Shown here piece after piece: positions 58,701 to 64,000 of a DNA stretch of 64,000 nt. Origin of the DNA: Paralichthys olivaceus (taxonomy: Eukaryota > Chordata > Actinopteri > Pleuronectiformes > Paralichthyidae); NCBI RefSeq assembly GCF_024713975.1, contig NC_091113.1:8320501-8384500 (forward strand), given 5' to 3'. Position 1 is the stretch's first letter. Each line of letters begins with the position of its first letter. The translations under genes and the position numbers were made by a program. The notes under the pieces are model-generated. The model was given only the letters and a program-made list of their open reading frames with translations. It had not been told where the DNA came from and did no database searches.

Positions 58701-61303
58701 CTATATGTTGCTACATTTTCAAAAGTTTTTTTAAACTGAGGGAGTCGTCTGCCAGAAACATAATTTACACAATCGTCTGCATACATCTGGAGATCAGCTC
58801 CATTATATGAGGGCTTTAATCATTTTTATGTCCATTGGTAAAAACCTAAACTTTGTTAATGAAAGAACTGAGCAATTTGACTTTGGTAAATAATAAACAA
58901 GTCGAAAACACAGACCTTCAAATCTAAAGATGGAGAACAATGGACTTGGACCAAACACAGAACTCTGTGGTATTCCAGATTTCTAATGTAATGTACATTT
59001 GTGCCACCAGCAGCTCAGTCTCTTCATGTGTTCCTCTGTGTGTGTGTGTTTTAAGGAGATGTAATCTTAAAGGATGAGAAACACCAGCCTGTTCTCATTT
59101 GGAGCTAATGGGGGGATTGAAGCGACGGATGATGAGGGAGACACAACAATTTGCCGTGACCAGTGTGAGCAGGAAACAAGCAGTGCTCTGTGCAGATGTG
59201 CAGCTGGCACTGGGACAGTTTTACTGCCCCCCGCCATCTACCCACTAACCCCACAACCCCAGTGCATTAATGATGAACTGGATCTCATTATCTTCTCCAC
59301 CTCGTTGCTGGAGCCACAGCTAGTCAAACAGAGCTTGATGGGTTTGTACGTAGAAGTGACAATGAAGAAATTCCTGCACTCTATTTGATGAAAGTGAAAG
59401 ATCAATAAAAACAAAACCGGTACTACACACTGACTGAGTGCAGGGAGGTTGTGCCAGTATTTCCAATTACTGAATGCAAGGTAATCACTGGGGCTTTTGC
59501 ACTCATTCTTCACACTGGTGATGAGCCAATCTGCATAATCACATTGTGCTTTGAAAGGAACGAGTCACCTTTCTGGAAAAACACAGCAGGCAATGTTAGA
59601 AACAAATAACTGTGGCTGTTGGGTGATGAACAGGGACCAGGGGATTGCAGCAGAGCTCATGTGTGGTCGCATGGTGTTTTAAAGCATGTAACTGTGTGGG
59701 CTGGACCTATGGGGAATGCAGTACCGCCTCAGGCAGAGTATATGGTGCTGAACTGGAATTTAATGTAGCAGTGTGAGGGAATATATAGTTCCTAAACATC
59801 TTTATTTGAATGAATTGCTTCCTTAATCCTGGATTAAATAGTGGAGCAGCAATATGGAGCAATAAGTAGGTGTAGAGGGGATTATTTTGAAACCAGAGAC
59901 CAGATGTTTTTTTTTTTCTTTTGTCAACTGCAATGAAAAAAATGTCTGACTGTTCAGAGCAGAACAAAAAGCTAAATATTCCCATCCCCATACCAGTCTA
60001 TATTTGGTTCGTCGAATTTGGAAATTTTCTTCACTGCTACGAACAACCTCTGACTCAGATATTTTAGGCGACACATCATCCCCTACATAGAAACAACTGT
60101 ATAAAGGACGGTTTCAGACACATTTAACTATTTATTTGGAGCAGCAGAGAGATTTTCTAGCATTAAAGTTGCATATACGTATGTCAAAGAATAGCATCAC
60201 TTTAAATGTCTGTGAATATGGAAGAAAAACGAGACGGCCAGAAAGACACAGAGTAGGAGAGAGACAGAAAGAAAACCTTTTTTCGTTTCTTTGTTTTTCT
60301 TTAATCTTCACTGTGTTTTGCCATTTTTGGACAAATTCCATGAGCAGGGATACCCTCAATTAGCATTAAAATACAAATCTATATCTAAACTCTCGTGTTT
60401 TTTTATTTTTAAGTCTATAATCAACCTGTTTTTCGTGAACCTGGTCCAAACTAAATAGGGGGAGGGGGGGGTGTTTCCAGCAAAAACAACCGGCTGAGGA
60501 TCTCACAGACCACGAGACCTTGACTGAAACTGATACCCGGTGTTTCCACCCAGAACATCCTGCTCGGTCTGTTCCAACATGTCAGACGCTGCAATCCGCT
60601 GCGAGCAATTCCTCAAGTAGTTAGATGCATCTCACATGTTCCATACATGACTTCTGCACTGGAGATCAACTACACTGCGACGCTCTAAGTGAAACCTGGC
60701 TGATTCAGCCACGCTCTGTCGCTGAACCATTGGCGTCTGATTCAAAATGAGTCATATTGCCTCAGGGCGTTAGCTCAGCTGTTGAATCTGCCATAAACCA
60801 ACAGCTCAACACTTTCACGGCAACACTTGATTACTGCTTGACAGAAAAAGAATTAGAAATGCACAACTTGTGGAATAATGTTTACAGATGATCACAATCT
60901 TGGGTTTTTGAGGGAATCTTTCTGTAATTCATAAGTGACTAGATTAATTAAAATTAATGAGGCCTTGACATCAAGATGATGCATTTCGGATGGTTTTGGA
61001 TGCAGTTTAACCAAAAGGGGCCACACTGGAGCGATGAAGGCCAACTAGCTGAAATAAAACTCCTGCATTCCTGGATATCACAGTAAGAAGTAAGGAGTCA
61101 GGAGTCTTGTATATCTATTGACTCTTAATTGTCCAGACAGATGCTGTGACTCACCCGGTGGAGGGAGTCATGATGCAGCCCCCGCGATCCACGGTCACCC
61201 TGCAGCCACACCCCCTCTCTGGCGTGTCGTGGTTCATTCCAAAGTTGTGTCCAAGCTCATGGGCCAGAGTGACTGCGGCGCCCAGGGGGTTGTCCGAATG
61301 GTC
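40758..61303 (-). CDS. adam12: ADAM12 metalloprotease-disintegrin, 3' part of gene
   Basis: Membrane-anchored ADAM (meltrin-alpha family) with roles in muscle and mesenchyme, shedding growth-factor precursors. The 5' exons are beyond the window. Exons seen, 5' to 3' on the minus strand: 61303-61155, 54583-54406, 51569-51480, 51339-51144, 51056-50948, 50369-50171, 48813-48736, 47470-47362, 46816-46681, an uncertain exon at 46436, 45249-44992, 41443-41262, 40827-40758. The first carries the zinc site [11 protein letters not shown]. The disintegrin domain follows ([15 protein letters not shown], loop [11 protein letters not shown]), then the cysteine-rich region ([39 protein letters not shown]) and EGF-like repeat ([17 protein letters not shown]). 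One transmembrane helix ([19 protein letters not shown]) precedes a basic stop-transfer and a proline-rich tail with [13 protein letters not shown], a known SH3-binding type. All phases close if the uncertain exon is 4 or 115 nt. Synteny and the tail identify ADAM12 rather than ADAM19 or ADAM33. Confidence 0.95.
41520..42080 (+). mobile_element. Degenerate L2-like LINE 3' fragment
   Basis: Conceptual fragments [10 protein letters not shown] (from 41589) and [14 protein letters not shown] (from 41671) match the well-known C-terminal end of fish L2-type LINE proteins. They are in different frames and interrupted by stops, so the copy is dead. An AGTGC block and an ATT-repeat tail at about 42057-42080 mark the 3' end. 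It sits in an adam12 intron in opposite orientation to the gene. Confidence 0.75.
42082..42095 (+). promoter_or_regulatory. Candidate CTCF motif in adam12 intron
   Basis: CCACCAGGTGGCAC fits the CTCF core consensus. It lies immediately after the ATT tail of the L2-like fragment. Confidence 0.4.
42637..42661 (+). repeat. GT microsatellite
   Basis: Uninterrupted TG dinucleotide run in an adam12 intron. Confidence 0.9.
43004..43216 (+). repeat. GTT/GTG imperfect trinucleotide minisatellite
   Basis: Over 200 bases of GTT, GTG and ATC triplets arranged in higher-order units (GTGGTGGTTGTTGTCATC recurs). The plus strand is almost free of C except within the TCATC units. It lies in an adam12 intron. 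The long open frames through it come from the triplet periodicity and are not a gene. Confidence 0.9.
43319..43332 (+). promoter_or_regulatory. Candidate RFX X-box
   Basis: GTTTCCATGGTAAC is a near-perfect 14-base inverted repeat that matches the RFX X-box at 13 of 14 positions. It lies in an adam12 intron. Function is inferred. Confidence 0.35.
43382..43403 (+). repeat. 22-base poly-G tract
   Basis: Twenty-two G in a row, followed by CGGG. It is a strong G-quadruplex candidate and a likely site of length errors in sequencing. Confidence 0.9.
43978..44000 (+). repeat. TA microsatellite
   Basis: Short TA dinucleotide run followed by CAGTATATTATGCATATGCATG. Confidence 0.7.
44058..44205 (-). 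mobile_element. SINE-like dispersed repeat, copy 3
   Basis: Read on the minus strand it shows the same ordered blocks as the copies near 5.4 and 5.7 kb: a GGTTTGATCCCCAG block resembling a tRNA B-box, then a degenerate form of CCTTGGGCAAGACACT. It lies in an adam12 intron. Confidence 0.6.
44992..45249 (-). CDS. adam12: adam12 proline-rich cytoplasmic exon
   Basis: This 258-nt GC-rich exon has a clean acceptor (CTCTGCAG) and donor (GTGAGT). Two frames are open through it. The phase-0 frame is chosen because it contains NLRRLPQC and [11 protein letters not shown], which align with the mammalian ADAM12 tail, and because it joins in phase to the KPLPADP exon. The dual open frames are a property of GC-rich sequence and not evidence for a second protein. 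Confidence 0.75.
46322..46436 (-). other. adam12: Uncertain adam12 cytoplasmic-tail exon
   Basis: The transmembrane exon ends in phase 2, and the next convincing tail exon (45249-44992) starts in phase 0, so an exon of length 1 mod 3 is needed. A good acceptor (TTCTACTTTCTATTCTAG) lies just before 46436. Ending at the strong donor GTGAGT gives a 4-nt exon, ATCG (46436-46433). Ending at a weak AAG|GTCACT donor gives 115 nt encoding a Pro/Ser/Ala/Thr-rich stretch. Both restore the frame. Read-through stops at 46220. Sequence alone cannot decide. Confidence 0.45.
50870..50925 (+). repeat. Repeat end fragment beside an adam12 exon
   Basis: GCTGTCATGTCGTCTGCTTT followed by ATATACAGTC looks like the end of the same teleost family seen near 2.3 kb. 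It lies only about 25 bases past the donor of the adam12 exon at 51056-50948. Confidence 0.35.
54074..54206. mobile_element. 133-bp MITE-like element with terminal inverted repeats
   Basis: The left end GGGCTCGGTCACAC and right end GTGTGACTGTGCCC are inverted repeats matching at 12 of 14 positions. The interior has no coding capacity. Target-site duplications are not clear, so the superfamily is unassigned. It lies in the adam12 intron between the exons at 54406 and 51569. Confidence 0.55.
58735..58990 (-). mobile_element. Degenerate LINE reverse-transcriptase fragment
   Basis: On the minus strand, codons at 58976-58965 read GIPQ in the context [15 protein letters not shown], the non-LTR reverse-transcriptase block GxPQGSxLGPLLF. 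Codons at 58783-58772 read YADD, the catalytic box. The two blocks are about 190 bases apart and in different frames, so the copy is truncated and inactive. It lies in the large adam12 intron, in the same orientation as the gene. Confidence 0.75.
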
Positions 61304-64000
61304 CTAAATGAAGAAATCAATCAATCATGCAGAAACTGAACTTGTCATTTCCGAATATTCGATATAAAACCTCTTCACTTGATTAAGTCTTCCAATAAAA
61401 GAATTAGTTCCTTTTACAGTTCGGTTGCTGCAAACAATGACTAATTAAAAACACACATTTGTGATTTCATACTCTGAGGTAAATAACAAATAATAAAAAC
61501 ATTTTACACGAGCCAAACTGCTGTTCCCCGCAGGAGCCACTGGAGAAACATTACTCAGAACAACCGAGTGTAATTGCTTATTGCCAAGATTACAAACAAT
61601 GCTGCTGGATCTGTGCTTATCAGAGCGTTTCCGCTGCTTGACGGTGTGGCACTGAAATGAGAAATGAAACCGCAGACACCTCCAGCTTGCTCTGCAAACT
61701 TTGACAGAGCCAGATGTGCTGCTTTGCCCTACGCAACTCTGAAAACTGGCAAATAGGTTGAAAGATAGAGGACAAAATCCCAAAGGACATAAAAAAACAA
61801 ACAATCACACAGCCAATCAGGTGAGGATAAAGAACATTTAAAAACCGTGGAATATGAAGCGAGAGAAACCCACAGAGTGATAACTGCTGTTGGCTGAGAT
61901 TTAGATTTCCTGTGAGGTGTTTAAAACCTGAACACATGAAGATGTGGGATAAATAATGTAACGGCAGCGATCGGCTCCTCGTGGATGCAGAGCTGAGCTC
62001 CTCGTCTCGTCACTGTGCATTATTCAGTAGAGCTGTGCAAGTCAAGCTCAGACTGATGAACTGCTCTGCTGGGGGCTTTTCAAAGTAATGGTCATCAGCT
62101 GTCAGCACTTGCTGCAATCCGTCTGCGCAGCCTGGATTCATGCAAAAAAAAACTCAGATTGTGTTTCCTAAAAAAACTCAGACACATTTAGTGACTGATG
62201 AAGCCTAAGAGCTCGAGAGGGGAATGCACTCTGCATGAAATCAATGTAACATTGAGGGCTGGTAAAGAGATGAAAATGCATGTTTATACGAAACAGTATG
62301 AAGTGTACTGAAGAATAGAAATCTGAGGATCAAGAATGAGGTCGTCATTTAAAGATTGGTTTTTTTAATTATGAAATAAGCAGCAAAGAGAACCTGTGAT
62401 CGCCAGAGTTCCACCATTCCTGGATCCAAAATCTTGAACAAATTTTTTCTTGAAAACAACCAAACCTGGATGTTCTGTATATCACACAGATGTGACCAAT
62501 GATCACCATTACCAAACATTTCCCCCTCTACAAAATAGGCAGTTTCCTCCAAGTCTGTGTGGTTGTTTCTTCAGAACAGACTTTTCAAAGTCCCGATACT
62601 TTACGATAATGTGGTGCTGATGAGCCAAAATATTATGTTTTTTGGGAAACTAACACTCAAGTACAACTCAACAAGAAGACTTGCATTCCTCCTCCAAATG
62701 CAGATGACAGACTGATGAGAACTATTGATTTATTCTCGTAAAATTACAACTTTATGACCAAAATTTCAGATTTTTGTTTCTCCTTACGTGACCCTAATAC
62801 TCTGGCATATGTTTAAGATTTAACTGCTTAAAAAAAAAAAAGGAAGGGAATTCAAAAGCTCACACCTACGCCAAGTCCCAACAGTCCACTTATGAAAACA
62901 ATATTTAAATTTACAAGATCCAGATTTCTTTGGGGAATCAACACCAAATTACACAGACTCATAAATATCAGTTTCCTTAACATGTCAGATGTTTTTTAAT
63001 CAAGATCCATAAATTATTCTCTTGAAAAACGCCCTATTTCACAACATTAGAGTAAGTGAAAATGTTTTGTAAAAACATACTGGACTGACTCAGGAAGGCG
63101 ATTAATGAGTTAAAGGTTACTCTCTCTAAACGAAGGGACACAACAGGGACACGATCCGCCCGGTATGAGTCTGTGTTTTAAGATTGATCCTTTATGTCTG
63201 TGACCTGATGTATGTGTGCAGATCTTTATGATAATAATCGAGTCTCCACTTCACCATCTGGGAGGACGAGAGTGAAGAACCATCTGGGGACTGGCTGTAA
63301 ACCTCACCACCAGCCAGACAGGCCCCAAGACAAACTCAGGGTATGAAATAATCGCATGACGTGCACTAATACAAGATGACTTGTGCACGTACTGTACACT
63401 TCTGTAATGGGGGATCATTTACAACATGCCCCTGCATTTTTATTCATTCAGGCTGCGATATATATTCTACACTTAAATTCTCTCATTTGTTGCACCTCAT
63501 TAAGAAGCAAAAGTTTCCACTCTGCGTGTAATCAATACACGCTCTGATCTATCCGCACAAAGCAGAGGGTCTACCATGTGTACTCTCCATTTTGACTTCC
63601 TGGAAACAGACTCAGTGATGCGTGCCTGTTTCCTGAAGTTAATATTGGTTAATATCAACTCTGGAATCCTCAGCTCACCCCTCACACAAGAGACTCGGGG
63701 GGGGGGAGAAATATGAGAGTATAATGTCAGACAGGAGGGAGGAGGAGAAGAAGGCAAAGAGCGCAGGGCAGGATGAGGAGAAATGAACAGATAAATAAGT
63801 CAGGTTTTCTTTCGAGATGCCAGAATCACATTTATTTTGTGTATTGTTGAAGAAATCCTCCAGAGTCCAGTTCAGAGTTTATTGTGGTGGTGTGAGTATA
63901 TTTGTATTCCAGAAAACGGTGCATCTTTAGTGACATAGATTGGATCTGAGGCAGCAGGGAGACCAAAGGTGATCACACTCTATGCAAATACATCTGGGAT
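61304..64000 (-). other. adam12: adam12 intron upstream of the active-site exon
   Basis: Sequence from the first seen adam12 exon to the window edge. The preceding coding exon (expected to encode the metalloprotease segment before DHSDNP) is not visible here, so this intron extends beyond the window. It contains a dispersed repeat near 62865-63035 and no recognisable separate gene. Confidence 0.6.
62865..63035 (+). repeat. Dispersed repeat family A, copy 2
   Basis: Collinear with the copy at 31835-31985, with shared blocks CCAAGTCCCAACAGT, CACCAAATT, CATAAATATCAG and TCAAGATCCATAAATT. An extra stretch of about 20 bases separates the last two blocks. Confidence 0.6.

Overview
This looks like nuclear DNA of a ray-finned (teleost) fish. 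The protein-coding genes are vertebrate genes split by GT-AG introns, many of them only 80-600 bases long. The dispersed repeats are of kinds I associate with teleosts: a SINE-like family with a conserved TCCTTGGGCAAGACACT block, L2-like LINE tails, MITE-like elements and many microsatellites. I see no bacterial or viral genes. Exon boundaries were worked out by hand from splice sites, reading phase and protein family resemblance, and in every gene the coding phases close correctly.

Layout. Positions 1-22.3 kb hold no gene I can recognise: non-coding DNA with repeats, microsatellites and a few candidate regulatory motifs. Five genes follow: mmp21 (minus, 22314-25681), uros (minus, 26268-28138 plus a non-coding first exon near 28556-28640), bccip (plus, 28987-31119), dhx32 (minus, 32346-37707) and adam12 (minus, 40758-61303). 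The 5' end of adam12 lies beyond the right edge of the window. Uros and bccip are head to head across a short shared promoter. Mmp21 lies just downstream of uros, bccip and dhx32 converge, and dhx32 begins about 3 kb past the end of adam12.

The order MMP21-UROS-BCCIP-DHX32-ADAM12 matches the block I know from human 10q26, which supports orthology for all five. Human FANK1, which sits between DHX32 and ADAM12, is not visible here. The genes do not form one pathway. Mmp21 and adam12 are extracellular or membrane metalloproteases, uros is a cytosolic heme-synthesis enzyme, bccip is a nuclear genome-stability and ribosome-biogenesis protein, and dhx32 is a DEAH-family protein whose helicase motifs have decayed.

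I found no convincing undescribed multi-gene system. The observations most worth checking are a glycosylation-rich insert in the Mmp21 propeptide, an unresolved adam12 tail exon (a 4-nt microexon or a 115-nt exon, both in frame), the degraded catalytic motifs of Dhx32, the uros/bccip shared promoter with a possible upstream ORF, and several repeat families whose copies can be matched to one another within the window.
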